From contig BCJJ01000007.1 in the NCBI GenBank assembly GCA_039545355.1, forward strand, positions 124,001-188,000: 64,000 bases of DNA, read 5' to 3'. The position numbers were made by a program, and so were the translations under genes. The stretch's first letter is position 1; each line of letters starts with the position of its first letter. The notes under the pieces were generated by a model. That model had not been told where the DNA came from and did not search any database. It worked only from the letters and a program-made list of their open reading frames with translations. Origin of the DNA: Trichosporon coremiiforme. Taxonomy: Eukaryota; Basidiomycota; Tremellomycetes; Trichosporonales; Trichosporonaceae. Below are positions 52,079 to 63,868 of the stretch, in pieces.

Positions 52079-54447
52079 CTACTTGGGAGCCTTTGCCACA
52101 TCGGGCGCGACTCTGGCGATGTAAGCCCTGTACGTGCGGTACAGGGTTGCGGCACCCTTGATACCCTTGTCTTGTCAGCTGATGCAAACGCGTCAAAGCT
52201 CACCTGGGTGCTGGACAGGTTGTCGACAAAGTTGTACACTGTCTTGTAGTTTGTCTTGGTCTTGATCTTGCCGGCCTTCCAATCGCGGACGGCCTTGATG
52301 ATCTTGTTCACGCGCACGAGCACGTCGCGCGGTGGGACGTCCGAGACTTCGTCGTCGTCCGAAGTGGCAGCCGCGCTGTCTGCCTCGCTGGGTTGTGAGG
52401 AGGCGCGCGCGAGGTAGTCGTCCGGGCTGAGGACCGATTGATCGCGGAAACAGTGCTTGATCCACTGTTCGTGCACGACTCGGGCCCACGGCGCGATACC
52501 GTCGCCGCTGGCAATACCGTGCAGCTCCCGAGTCAACTCATCACCAGCGTTACCGGGCACAATGATGAACCGCGCCTTCTCGAGGGCCACTGAGGCCCCA
52601 CCGGCCATCTAAGTGTCAGACAGAGCTTTTCCCCGAACTTACAGAGATCATCCTGGGGATTCCGGGCTCGGTGCCCTCCGTCACGAAGAACGACAGTGGT
52701 TGTGTAAGACCGAAAGAGAACATACCGAAGACACCGTTCGGTCGCAGGGGTGCCGGGATATCGGGGATGAGGGGGGGAGAGTGGACTGGAGAGCTGATGG
52801 AGTGATTGGCTTGAAGTACGGCTTCGACCTGCTGCTCGACGTCCATGACCCCGTCTGCCACTAATCTGCGGACGACGTCAGACGTTCTACTGTCATACCC
52901 TTCAATATGATCGGCAGGAATCTCGTAGTCGTCTGTACGCGGTGCACTGAGACTTGACAACTCGTCATCGTCACTGGATCCAAGGGTCCCTCTTGTGCAT
53001 TGGTTTTGAGCAAGGTCGTTTGGGGCTACAGCCTCGCCAGACTCTGTGCCACCTCCGTTGTCTGGCTCTGAGGGGTCAATTAGGACGTCTGAATGCACAC
53101 CGGAGACAGTGGGACCAACGGCGATGACTTCAGAACGCGGCTCTGCGGGCAATTCGACCGCAAAAGAAGATTCTGGCTGTCCCGCAAGAGCTGCCGAAGA
53201 TGGCTTCTCAGGGGCCAGCCCCGGACCAGTGTTCGATGTCAAATCGACTTGCCAAGAATCAGCCGCTGTTTTCCCTGCCTGGTGCTTCATCTTTGTGACA
53301 GAGCCGAGCCTAAAGCGCTTGATGATTGCAAAGGCTGGCTCCCCTTCTTCATTGTCCTCCACCGAACGCTCTGCGGCGGTATCTGAATGTTTCGCCGCCG
53401 CATCCGCTTCGGTGGTGTTAATGAGGGGCAGACAAGCCAAGGATGCGGTGGGCCGCGAGTTGTTTGAAGGTCCAAACGACGTGTCTGGCGTTTCCAAGAG
53501 AGAAGAGGCCTCTGAATCTGGCTCCGGTGCTTCCAGGGTGGGTGCAGCGTCAGAGGCTGGAATGATAGGTGACACACCCGGTGAATCGGTGATGGGTGGC
53601 GAGTGTCTTGCCGAGGAAGACACTGAAGACAGTGGAGTGGGCTTTGCGTCGGCGATGGGCTTGAATCGACGGATGCGAGTCTTTAACGACACGGGTTGCT
53701 CTGAACTCATGGGTTGAGCAAGTGCGAACGGAGGCGTCGGCGAATAACTGCGACTCATCCTCTCGGCCAGCGTGTCATCTGGAACAAACGAGGCTGAGCG
53801 TCGTTGGCGATATTCCTTGAGAGGAAGAAGGCTCGGCGGAAATGTGTCGCTTGCACTGCGCACCAAGCGAGGTCGTTTGGGAAGCTTCGGTCCGTTCTTC
53901 GAGTCGGTCACCTCACGGGCACTGAGATCTTGAGAAGGTTGGTGAGGCACATCCGGACTCGAGCGCCGACGTCTGCTCCTGAAAGTGGTCAATGGCGCTC
54001 TGCATATCCTTCACACTTACCGCACTCTCCACCCACCCCACTCATCGCTGTCCGCCAGAATGTTGCCAGATCGAACGCAATCGATGATCCATTGCCTTTG
54101 GACAACAACGACGTCGTCACCGGTTTCGGGGTTAGTGAAGTGCTCCAACAGCTGATCCAGTGTCCACTTCACAGGCGATTCACTTGCAGGAGGTGAGTGG
54201 GCAGGTAGAGAGTAGGTGTGAAACCGAGGCTGGCCCGGGATGTCGACCACGACATGTGTAGGCTTCGAGTTGAGAGGAAAGCGAGTTGTCCGACCATCAT
54301 TCTTCTGCCAATTGTCAGCAACTGAACGCGCAGGATGGAGAGACAAACACGGATGAGGCGCATGTCGCTGAAGAAGGTGTCTTTCGGCCGATCACTGTAT
54401 TGCAAGAAGAAAGTGAGGCCCTCAAAAAGGCGTTTTGAGCTGCCCAT
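52079..54447 (-). CDS. BRCT-domain family protein 2
   Basis: Exons 54447-54351, 54321-54021 (acceptor uncertain), 53978-52643, 52608-52204 and 52165-52079, about 741 aa. N-terminal BRCT: SSKRLFEGLTFFLQYSDRPK, PTHVVVDIPGQP, VVVVQRQWIIDCVRSGNILA, EWGGWRVR. Long low-complexity middle (Ser/Pro/Glu). Second BRCT: GMFSFGLTQPLSFFVTEGTE, RFIIVPGN, VVHEQWIKHCFRDQSVLSPD. C-terminal module RVNKIIKAVRDWKAGKIKTK, then AATLYRTYRAYIARVAPDVA, matching genes 1 and 4. The first intron is odd: the natural-looking acceptor (after GCTGACAATTGGCAG) gives a 46-nt intron but breaks the frame. An acceptor 17 nt earlier gives a 29-nt intron and keeps it. Either a 29-nt intron or a frame lesion. Confidence 0.68.
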
Positions 54448-55328
54448 GTTGAGAACCAGTCTGGAAAAGATATTGGATAGAGGGAAGGTAACAATTCGAA
54501 GTTGTTCGATGGTGGTTACTGTGTGGAGGCTACTGTGCTGGGTGAAGACCAGTGTATGCGCCGGCTGTGTCTGCATTCCAAATCCAGACCCGAGACTGGC
54601 TGGAAACGTGGAAAACCAGACGGGCCAGATCACGCTGTGGATAGTGGAAGGTTTAGTGCGCTAGAAGAGGCAGGTGCCAACTGAGGGTGCGTTGATTGAT
54701 GGAGGAACGCGAATCATCATCGCCAGTGAGGGACGTTGGAAGATCCTCCAGGCAGCGGCCCAGCCGGCCCAGACGGCGACCGGTGACGCGCAATATTGCT
54801 CCGCCCGTGCGCCATGCGCCTGGGGCCTGGGGTGCTTGCTCACCGCAGACAATTTGCGCCCTTCATCTTCTCGGCTGATCAGGTTCTCTCCGCCTTACGT
54901 GTGCTGGTGCAATGCTAGCAGCTAACCATGGCACGGCACCATCCTTCTGCCTCCTGGCAGCTCGAAGGCGATCGAAGGTCGGCTTTCCTGTCTACATAGA
55001 AGGTACTCTGTGTGAGGTCTCCCTGGCGCAGTGAGCACCGTTTGCAGGGGGCCTCGCGGCTGCCGAACTGCGGTCAAGTACTCGGCATCGGGGCCTTGGT
55101 TTGGGCGCTAGGATGCGCCACAGCAAGTCACACGTCATGTATCAACTTGCAACTCGCGACCGCGCAACCGTGAGCCAAGACACTTTCGATCACGCTGCGC
55201 CTCAGAGTCCTGGGGCCCACATGCTTCCCCGACTACTGTGCTTCGATGCTGCTATCAGTCCGCTGAGTGCATAGTCTGAAAAGAGCCGGGCACGGGGGCG
55301 CACGGTTGCTCCAAGGCTGACGGCAACG
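54448..55328. other. Intergenic before transposon copy B, no gene seen
   Basis: About 880 bp. No BRCT remnant or other protein recognised. Confidence 0.4.
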
Positions 55329-55330
55329 TA

Positions 55331-55357
55331 AACTAGGGTCACAGGTTAAGTCGAACG
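55331..55357 (+). repeat. Left terminal inverted repeat, transposon copy B
   Basis: 27 bp, identical to 16028-16054. Confidence 0.95.
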
Positions 55358-55504
55358 AGTGGTGCCACAAACGAGGCCGTGAACTGTCGACCTCGCTGCA
55401 ACCACGAATAACTCATGCATATGCATGTTTCTTGCTCTATAAACAGTTGTTCCACGTGCATGGGAGTCTTGGTAACCTATATACGAAGCATGGTGCACCT
55501 GGGA

Positions 55505-56645
55505 TCAATACTTAATGTGTCCTCCATTAGCAGAGATGGTGTCCTTGATCCTGTTAGGCATGGACATGATAAGTCGGTCGATCTCATTCTGATCATAGGT
55601 GTTCCAGAGCTCCGTAGCGGCAGCGAATAGCCCCTCCTGGGTGGTGGGACGAGGGTTGAGACGGGCCAGGCGGCGCTTGAGGTTGCTCCAAAGGTTCTCA
55701 ATGGGGTTGAGGCAAGGAGAGCAGGGAGGGTGAGGCAGGAAGCGCATGCCAAGTTGCTCTGCCTTGCCACGGGTGGCCTTGGCTGTGTGGACGACAGCGT
55801 TGTCCTCTACAACCCAGGGCAAGCCATAACCACGCCACTGAGTCTTGACACGCTTCCAGCAATCAAACAACTCCTTCTCAGTCACCTGGGTGCGATAGAT
55901 GGCCGCATTGACTCCCTTGCGCTTGGAGGTCGACTGGGAGGTGTCAAACCACACCAGCTTCGACTTGCCGCCATACCAGATAGCCCCCCAGCACATAATC
56001 GACCCACAGCTCGATCTGAAGGTGTACTGGATGTACCTGAGTGTCAGCACTCTTCCACAGCATGTAGAACGTCAGGAAAGACACTCACCGCTCATTGGCA
56101 CGGTCAGAACCGATGGGGCGCGTCACATATGCTCTGTGGAGCTGGTCAATGTAGAGAGGGACCTCGTCACAGAAGATCACCTTCCTCCACTCTTGGAAGA
56201 GTCGCTGCTGCTCAAGAGCATAAGCGAGACGCTTCTCCTTGTGAAGGGGGCTTAGATACGGCCGCACAAGAGCCACAAAGCGGCCATAACCAAGCTGGCG
56301 ACGTGCACGGCGCAGAGTCATGAGAGAGAGGACAATGTCTCTGTCTGCAAGAGTGTCCAACACCTCACGATTGCTGGCGAAGGGCTGAGCCTCAAAGACC
56401 TCGTAGATCGCTCTGAGGTTGTCGGGAGTGAGCTTGGTGTGGCTGCGGGGGATGCGGATCCCCTGGACAGGGTTCAGAACAGCCAGAGCAGGTGGAATGA
56501 GAGCCTGGAGGCGAGCTAACATCACACAGTAACCCACAGTGCTCTTGGCGACGTTGTACTCCCAGGCGACAGAGGAATAGCTGCGGTAGCGAGCCAAGGA
56601 CGCAATCTTGGCGCGGCGGCGAGGTGTGAGGCAAGGGCGAGGCAT
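55505..56645 (-). CDS. Tc1/mariner transposase, copy B
   Basis: Exons 56645-56089 and 56036-55505 (52-nt intron), 362 aa, differing from copy A at one residue in the N-terminal DNA-binding part (Val for Ile). The catalytic triad is intact (FCDEV, VEDNAV, NPIENLW). The alternative upstream Met is at 56693, disfavoured by the nearby TATA-like box as in copy A. No disabling change seen. Confidence 0.9.
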
Positions 56646-57060
56646 AGCTGCAAGTTCTGATGAGGTAGAGCTGTTGTGGAAGAGAAGTGGCACTCAAGGA
56701 GGCTTATATGCCACAAAGATGGACAGTCGGACGGACTCCGCTGCCGATATGCATGGTTTCGACTCAATTCTTGGATTTTCCAAAAGCCCAGCTTCGGAGC
56801 TTGATACATGAAAGATTTGGGGCAAGCACAGGCCTCGGTGGCTGAGATCTAGGGCGATAAGGAGGGTGGTGACATGCAGCTTTATTGTGGTGGTGTGGTG
56901 GCCAGTATGCACGGTGCGCTCTGCAGCTCCATTTGTCCGAGCTGCCAAGCATTCCTTTCGGCTCTACGCGGAGTTTCTAGGCATAAAGAGTACCGTTGCA
57001 TGAGTTATGGATCAGAACATGAGCCACGGCGAGGTTGACGATGACGGGACCGTGCGCATC

Positions 57061-57087
57061 CGTTCGACTTAACCTGTGACCCTAGTT
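57061..57087 (-). repeat. Right terminal inverted repeat, transposon copy B
   Basis: 27 bp, inverted complement of 55331-55357. Confidence 0.95.
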
Positions 57088-57089
57088 TA

Positions 57090-57591
57090 CCACGCCTCGG
57101 TTCCCCTGACCCACCACCAAGCACTGGTCGCTGTGTATTTGTCTCATCGGCCAGATCCCCCCCTGTGATCGCAAGGACCACAGGCCCTTGCGCTGCCATC
57201 ATTTTATCGCAGCCCTCCTCTAACCGCAGGTGAGGTTTGGCCGTCCTCGATTCGCGTTGCAGCACAAACACTGGAGATACCAGAGAGGTCCCAAGCCTAC
57301 GGGGGAAGACGCCGGGTCGCTTGGCCACTCGCTCAACTGTCCGTCCTCAGCCGGTCCACGAGCCAGCTGATGTCAACCTGGCGAATGCCATCCCGCAGCC
57401 TGGAGCAAACGCAGGAGTAGCCGCCCCAGGCATCATCCTCACCAAGCATATAAGCAGGTGTCCTCATCATTCCTCCCTTCACGACTTCCCTCCATGTCTT
57501 TCCACCAACAGCACACCACCAAGGCTCTCTCCTCCTCACCACAGCTCCTCTCCATCGCACATCTCCTACACGCCACTCCCACACATCAATC
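57090..57591. promoter_or_regulatory. Upstream region of BRCT gene 3
   Basis: About 500 bp between the transposon and the start codon. ATATAAG at 57448-57454 lies about 140 bp before the ATG, followed by a CT-rich leader. The transposon ends about 500 bp from the gene and could affect its expression. Confidence 0.4.
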
Positions 57592-59189
57592 ATGTCCGGC
57601 CTCGGTATCGTGTCTCAAGAGGGCATATTCCGTGGCTGCCACTTCTATGTTCAGGTTTGCAACCGGTCTTCCCTGTCGGTAGATGAAGACATACGCTTTC
57701 TCCGTGTGAGTCTAGGTTTGGTAGAGTTATGGCTGACAAGATAGATGTGTGGTGGCAACGTCGTCCACCATCCACTGAGCGACCGGGTTACGCACTACGT
57801 TGTCGAGCTTCCGATGGAGCGCGAGCGCCGCAACTACACGCACAAGCTGAGGGGTGGCCGTCCTATTCCCGGTTTGGGAAAGGACTTCACCCTCGATGAC
57901 CTAGTTCGCGTCGCGCTGTCCTGCCAAGGTCAGATAACGGTTGTGCAGTCGGCGTGGGTCATCGAGTGCTGCGAGAGAGGGAGGATCCTAAGACCAGTTG
58001 AAGATTGCGGAGGTTGGCTCGTCAAGTGAGTGGGCCCTCAGCAACGACGCTAACGTTCAGGGCTATTCACGCCGCTGCCGCTGATAAGGACGCTGAGCCT
58101 CAGGAAGCACTCAAGTCCGCCCCAGCCCATCTGCCGCCTCCAAAGCCGGCCAGCGCCTCAGGATCTGTGTCAGACAGCAACGGGATTGCGTCTCGCGGGT
58201 CTCGGATGGAACTGAATCAGGGCGACATTGCGCTCACGGTGCCGTCCTCGCCTCCGTATGCGTCCCTATTCTCACCGCCTACTTCACCGCATCGCCCGGC
58301 CCGAGCTTCCACACCTCCAGACGCTGTCGTTCCTCTCCTCAGCCTCATTGCCAGTGCACCTTCCCCAACGCGGCCTTCCTTGTCACCTCTTTCGCCTTCC
58401 AACACGACTACACCACTTCCACCGGCCTTCTCCTCCTCTGAGCCTGCCTTTTTGAGATCTACATCCCACCGTCGTCGCCCCGCGGCTTCTACTAAGAAGA
58501 TCCCCAACACTGCCCGGGTTCGAACCAGCACCGTCGGGGAGCTGCCAGACATGGATGACAGAAGGAAGCGACGTCGATCGTCCTCTACTGCCCAGGCGAC
58601 CGGGTTACGGAACCCTCCCCTCTCGGTCTCCGCTCCCAAGCCCAAGCGCCCTCGACTCGGCCTCTCAAAGCTCACGTTCACTAAGCACTCACGTGGCGAT
58701 CCGCAGCCTTCCCTCGACGGATCCCGCAGCTCGAGCCTCGAGGTCGCCCTCGCAGTGGGGCGTAAGCGCGACTCGGGCACCACCTCAGACAAGGCCAGCA
58801 AGTCCCCTTCGGCTGCACCTTCCCTCTTCGACCGCGCTCCCTATCCCTCTCCAGCTCTAACGACCAGCCCTATCTCCGCCTTGTCTACGACAACGCTGTC
58901 GAACTCTTTTGATCTTTTCTGCGACTTGGACGGCTCTCCCCTCAGGTTCTGCCTGGAGGATGACAGCTGCGCTGAGATGGCTATGAGCATTCTCGATCAT
59001 GGAGGGGAGCTTGCCCCCAAGTGGGACTCGACGTTCATCATCCGCTCGACCAGCGTCCATCAGCGTCCATCGCCAGCATCCAAGGGCACCGTTACGAGCT
59101 GTCCCCTCGCAGTCTCCGTCAAGTGGGTCAAGGAAAGTCTCAGCGCCGGCAAGCTCCTCCCGACCAGGCCGTACACTCTTCAACTCTGA
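57592..59189 (+). CDS. BRCT-domain family protein 3
   Basis: Exons 57592-57705, 57745-58025 and 58061-59189 (39- and 35-nt introns), 507 aa. N-terminal BRCT: EGIFRGCHFYVQVCNRSSLS, DRVTHYVVELPM, ITVVQSAWVIECCERGRILR, CGGWLVK. Middle rich in Ser/Pro with basic patches (DDRRKRRRSSSTAQ, KPKRPRLGLSK), likely nuclear. Second BRCT: FDLFCDLDGSPLRFCLEDDS, MSILDHGGELA, CPLAVSVKWVKESLSAGKLL. It stops right after the second BRCT and lacks the helical module shared by genes 1, 2 and 4, so it is either truncated or a distinct subtype. Intron positions in the N-terminal BRCT match the other three genes, evidence of common descent. Confidence 0.78.
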
Positions 59190-61216
59190 ACCTGATGACC
59201 ACTCAACCTGTTCATAGTTGGTCCTGCTTGACCCTGGAACTCCTACCTTGTGACCAATGTAAAGTGAATTCGCGCGATGGAGCCTTCGCATTACCCCCCA
59301 GTCCCAGCTGTGCTCTGTCTCCATCGATGTGCATGCAGCTTTTTCCGGGCGAGCCAGTGCTTGCAGCTCCGCACACGAGCTGCGTACAAATTCAATGGGA
59401 GAAACTTGATTATCACTATCATTATGCGTACAGCAGCCCTGACTAGCTCTTACCTAGATCTGGGGGACATGGGTGGGTCGACTGGGAGAGCATGGTGCTC
59501 GTGAGGCCGCTCCTCACGTAGCTTCCACCGCACCCTTCGCTGTCGATTCGTGGGATCCGTGTGTGCTGAGTCCTGGTGGAAATCGGATTGATACATAGTC
59601 ACATGCAGATCCTTTATTCTAGATGGTGTTAATTGTATCAGACAATTCGTCATAGCACCCCGCACTTGCCCCAGAGGGGTGCTCCCAAACGTGATGACTC
59701 CCCGGCCCCCGAGCCTGTTGAGGCAGGCGGTGACGCTCCGCCGAGGCCGCTTCCCCACATCCCGATGTCGCAGTGCACTCGCTGCTGACTCCAGAGTCCC
59801 AAACATACTTTCAGTCTGAAGCGGTGGCATCAGACTGTTATAGTGCTACATGAAATCAGGATACTAGCGATACACAACAAAGTTCCTCCTTCTTTCCTCC
59901 TGAGGCGTGCGACCAAGACGTCTGGGACCGCATTTGAGAGGCGTCGACCATGAATGCCGACGACGTCGAGTGACATCTCATGCCAACCATGCCTTCTGAA
60001 CTCTGCGAACTCTTCACACCTCACAACAGCCATGCCCCTTACGTCCTTACAACGATTGTGTTTTACTGCAAAGAGATATCATGTGCAATGCGCTGGCACC
60101 ACTGCTGCATGCTGCAGGAATTCTGCGCAGCAGGTCGTCTGTGTTACCGATGACGGGTTTGGACCGGTGATTCCGAACATGAACTGCCCCCCAGTCCACC
60201 TGCGCTTTTGGAGAGACCGAGCAAAGGTTCGAAGCGTTGCAAGCCAGGCCTCCGCGAAATGGTGGTGGATAGGATGGCTGTACGCATGTGGAGCTGAGCG
60301 AAGCCTGTGTGTGGTGAGGAGAGCATGCTGGGCAGTGAGCTGGGCGGCATTGGGGGCCGCAGTCGGTCGCGGAACCCCTGCCTCGATCGCGCCCGCGTCC
60401 GGCATGGCTTGGGTTGCCTGGACGCTAGTTCAGTCGGAGAGAGCCTTGAATGGATGGGACGTAAACTTCCAGAGCCCACGTGCTGCATTTACCGCGCACT
60501 GCACATAGGCACACGGGTACTCAACGATAGTCACGCTCGTGCTCTCAGCACGCCCAGCTCGGCCAGCACGTCTAGCACGGCTGGAAGGGCCAGTACAGTA
60601 TGTGCGCAGCTGTGAAATGCTCGTGCACGATGCGTGAGACCGCTTTGACCTCGCTGGATCGGCAAGTCCTTTCTGTCAGCACATCGGACTGGCCCTTCCT
60701 CCGGTCATTCGAAGGCGGGGGATGAGTGATGAGTGGTGCTAACGAAGGCGCTTCTGCAGGTCAGGGGACGGTGGTGATGGCAGGCCGGGAGATCCAAAGG
60801 GTCTGACTGTTGAAGGTTACAAGCGCAGAAGGCAGTCTCGCCGGTGCGCGGTGCGGGCGTTGGGTGGAAAGGGAGCAATCGAGTGAGTGTGTGAGCCGCG
60901 TACCAGCGATCCGATTAATGAACCATCATCCTCCACATTCATGCACACCAACACCGGGGGCGCGACTGAACACGGATTCAACCACGCGCGCTGTCTCGAT
61001 CGACCCTCCTCTCTAGTCCAGTCACCTCTTTCAGCTCTCTCGACATTTACCATCCTTCTTCAACCTCACACTTCGCCCATCTGCCTCCACTCCGAGCACC
61101 TCATGCAAGAGGGCCAAATCACTCTGATCGTACTCTCCTTCACTTTCATTTCCCTCTCTCACACGTCCCACACTCCAACCGTGCTTCTTTTTTGCAACAC
61201 TGCTGCGCGTTCCACC
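59190..61216. other. 2.0-kb intergenic, no gene seen
   Basis: Largest empty stretch in the window. Open frames on both strands around 59.9-60.6 kb overlap each other and match nothing I recognise. TCAGCACGCCCAGCTCGGCC-type CAG/AGC-rich sequence near 60540-60600 is low complexity. Could hold a noncoding RNA or long promoter. Confidence 0.35.
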
Positions 61217-63817
61217 ATGCCTGAACATACCAGTGGGGTCTTCCGCGGCCTCAGCTTTTTCGTGCACCAGCATCATCGTCCAACACACCACTTCGCGGCC
61301 GATTGTGATATGATCACAGTGAGTACCCTCCTCTCTATCCCTTGACACGGGGCTTGTCGCATCATGTGGTTGTCAGCATCACGTATGTTGTGGCTGCGAC
61401 TCCTCTGATGAGAAACCGTGTGTCAGTCCATATGCTCCGTTTGGTTGGAGTCATCCTCTGGCCGGCATCTCGGCATTACACCCACCTTGCAGTGAGCAAG
61501 GAGGGAACACTTCAAGGAGGGAAGGATGCGCAGAGTGGCCGCTAACGACAGAATAACGGTGGAACGCTGGTGACCTCCCCTCTCATCGCCACCTACGTCC
61601 TCGTGGACATCCCCTTCGAGCGCACTGCACCAGACCAGCGCAAGTTCTACATCCACCAGCGTCGTTTAGACAGCAGCCTCAGCAACTGGGACCGCTGGTC
61701 GCGCGATTGGACCTGGACGCTCGATAAGCTGATGGGACTCGCTGCCGATAAGCGTCTGGTCTGTGCACCTGGCAAGATCGACGACGAGAACAAGCTTGCA
61801 GAAGCCGAAGACAATGACAAGATTGTCGAGGACGATGACAACGACGACGATGAAGTCTCCGACATCGCTGCCGTCATCGAGGAGGCTGAGATCCACCCCG
61901 TACCCTCATCCCTTTCTTCCGTTGCCTCCAAGCTCGTCGTCCAGCGCTGCTGGCTGAAGGAGTGCATCACGGCCGGTCGCGTGCTCGATCAGGACTGTGG
62001 CTGGTATGTCGAATGTGTCGAGGGTTGGCAGTACCCCGAGTGGGATAAGCCCCGTCCTGAAGCGGACACCGCTGTCGGCACAGACGACCACAGCAAGTGG
62101 ACATGGGGCGTGCGCGTGGATGGGTACGGTTTCGGCTTCGGCTGGAGGAAAGAGCCCGTCTCTCGCTATGCACCCGCTCCACTTCCTGCGCTGTCGCCGC
62201 CTCGCCAGCGCGACGGGACCCCTCCTTGGTGTGTCCCGCCCATGCGCGTTGTAAGCGATCCAGTCTTTCCAGACCAGCGCTCCATTACAAGGTCGCCATC
62301 TCCGGTGCCTCTTCCTTCCAGACCTCAGCCTCCTCCTTTGTGGCAACGCCCTCGCCCAACTGCCGCCGAGCTTTCCCACCGTGACGAGATTGACCGTCTC
62401 ATGAATGAAAACAGGAGGTTCAGCTTCAACAGGGCTAGTGGGCTGGTGTAGGATACCAGCTCCCGGTCTGTTTCTACTCCCAGCAAACCGAGCTCGCGCG
62501 ATCACAAGTCCTCGCCCTGGCGCTTCCATGAACTCGAAGGCTACCGTATCACATGGTCGGAGAGGGACTCCGCGTGGTCCCAGGCGCGGCGTAAAAAGCC
62601 GCAGCATGACATGCGCGCCGATCTCCGTTCGAATCCGGAGTTCGGTCGACCCAGGTCCCCTGGTCCCCTATTTCGTTCTGCTGCATGGGACGCTCACAGG
62701 CAGCTTCTGTCGTTGTCGGCTTTCAACATGGGTCGGGCGCCAGTCTATTACCACCCAGATGACGACTACAACCCCCGCGGCGGCGTCTATCGTAGCAAGG
62801 ACAGGCGTCATCACATGAGCCGGCATCCCGTGAAGAGTAAGAAAGCCAACGCCACTATGAAGCCCAGGAAACCCTCCGCGATGAGGAGCATGAAGTCGAC
62901 GGCGACTAGTCCTGCCCAGCACTCCGCGCCCAACGTTCCTCAGATCTTCCGCAGTGATGATGCCTTCGTGTTCATGGATCTCTCCGGTGCACCAGATGAT
63001 CTTGTCTCTTGCATCAAGCGTTGTGGAGGGCGAATGGGCGAGTCGAAAGAAGCGGACTATGTCATTCTCCGCACGCAGCCTGGCCAGACTCGCAACCCCA
63101 CCTTCCTCTCCGTGATCAGGGGCGAGCGTCACCCCCGCAAGCCCGGGTCATGTGTGGTCGCCAAGACGTGGGTTGATGAATGTATGAGCGCTGGCAAGCT
63201 GCTGAATTGCGGGCCATACCTGGTCACTGCCGGGCCTGAGCTGCCTCGCGCTTCTGCCGTTCCGATGACTCCCCTCATTGTGAGGTCGCCACCACCCGAG
63301 GCTCGCAAGCGCATCCGCCCCATGACTCCCGACGCACACTACCTGAAGGACTCGACGCCGCACCCTCCCACGCCTCCCGCCAAACTGCCACCTACGTCTC
63401 CGCCCGCCGTCCAGAACTCTCTGGAGAGTACATTGGCATACGAAGACGGCCTCATCGACCTCGACTGCGAAGATGGAGACGAAATGCTCATCGACCTGGA
63501 CGTGCACCTCAATCTCCCTAGGCACTACGACGGGTCCAAGGCGCCACAGATCGACCTCCCGTCTACCGTCCTGAGCACGCACATCGACGCTGTGCGCATC
63601 CTCATCTCAGAGCTCACCGTCTGGGACGGCGAAGGAACCAAAGCTGAGTGCCTGAGCCGCATTAAAAAGAAGGTGGGACGGCTGTGACGTGTTTCTTGGA
63701 GCTGACATGCAGGGTCTGCTTGAGGCCGAAGAGCTTTACGGCACATATCGCTCCATCATCAATGAGCGCGTCCCCGGCCTGGACTATAGCAGCGGAACGA
63801 AGGGCACCCGAGTCTGA
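61217..63817 (+). CDS. BRCT-domain family protein 4
   Basis: Exons 61217-61318, 61552-62447, 62484-63672 and 63713-63817, 763 aa. N-terminal BRCT: SGVFRGLSFFVHQHHRPTHH, TYVLVDIPFERT, KLVVQRCWLKECITAGRVLD, CGWYVE, with an acidic insert (DDDNDDDEVSD). Second BRCT: QIFRSDDAFVFMDLSGAPDD, CGGRMGESKEADYVILRTQP, SCVVAKTWVDECMSAGKLLN. C-terminal module: HIDAVRILISELTVWDGEGT, then LLEAEELYGTYRSIINERVP. An in-frame TAG at 62449-62451 looks like a stop, but the same frame continues for over 400 codons through BRCT 2. A 36-nt GT...AG segment (62448-62483) containing the TAG removes it in frame, so I join the two halves. The first intron is 233 nt. Confidence 0.72.
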
Positions 63818-63868
63818 ACCATGCACTGTAGATAATGACTGTTAATGTAATGTTGTACATACCATCTA

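Larger units (their letters stand above)
55331..57087 (-). mobile_element. Tc1/mariner-like DD34E transposon, copy B
   Basis: 1757 bp, same length as copy A, with the same 27-bp inverted repeats (55331-55357 and 57061-57087) and TA flanks (55329-55330, 57088-57089). Comparison with copy A by eye shows one base difference: 56552 versus 17249, changing Ile to Val in the transposase (EYNVAKS against EYNIAKS). Located between BRCT genes 2 and 3 in apparently noncoding DNA. Near identity over the whole length means recent movement from a common source, or one from the other. Confidence 0.95.
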
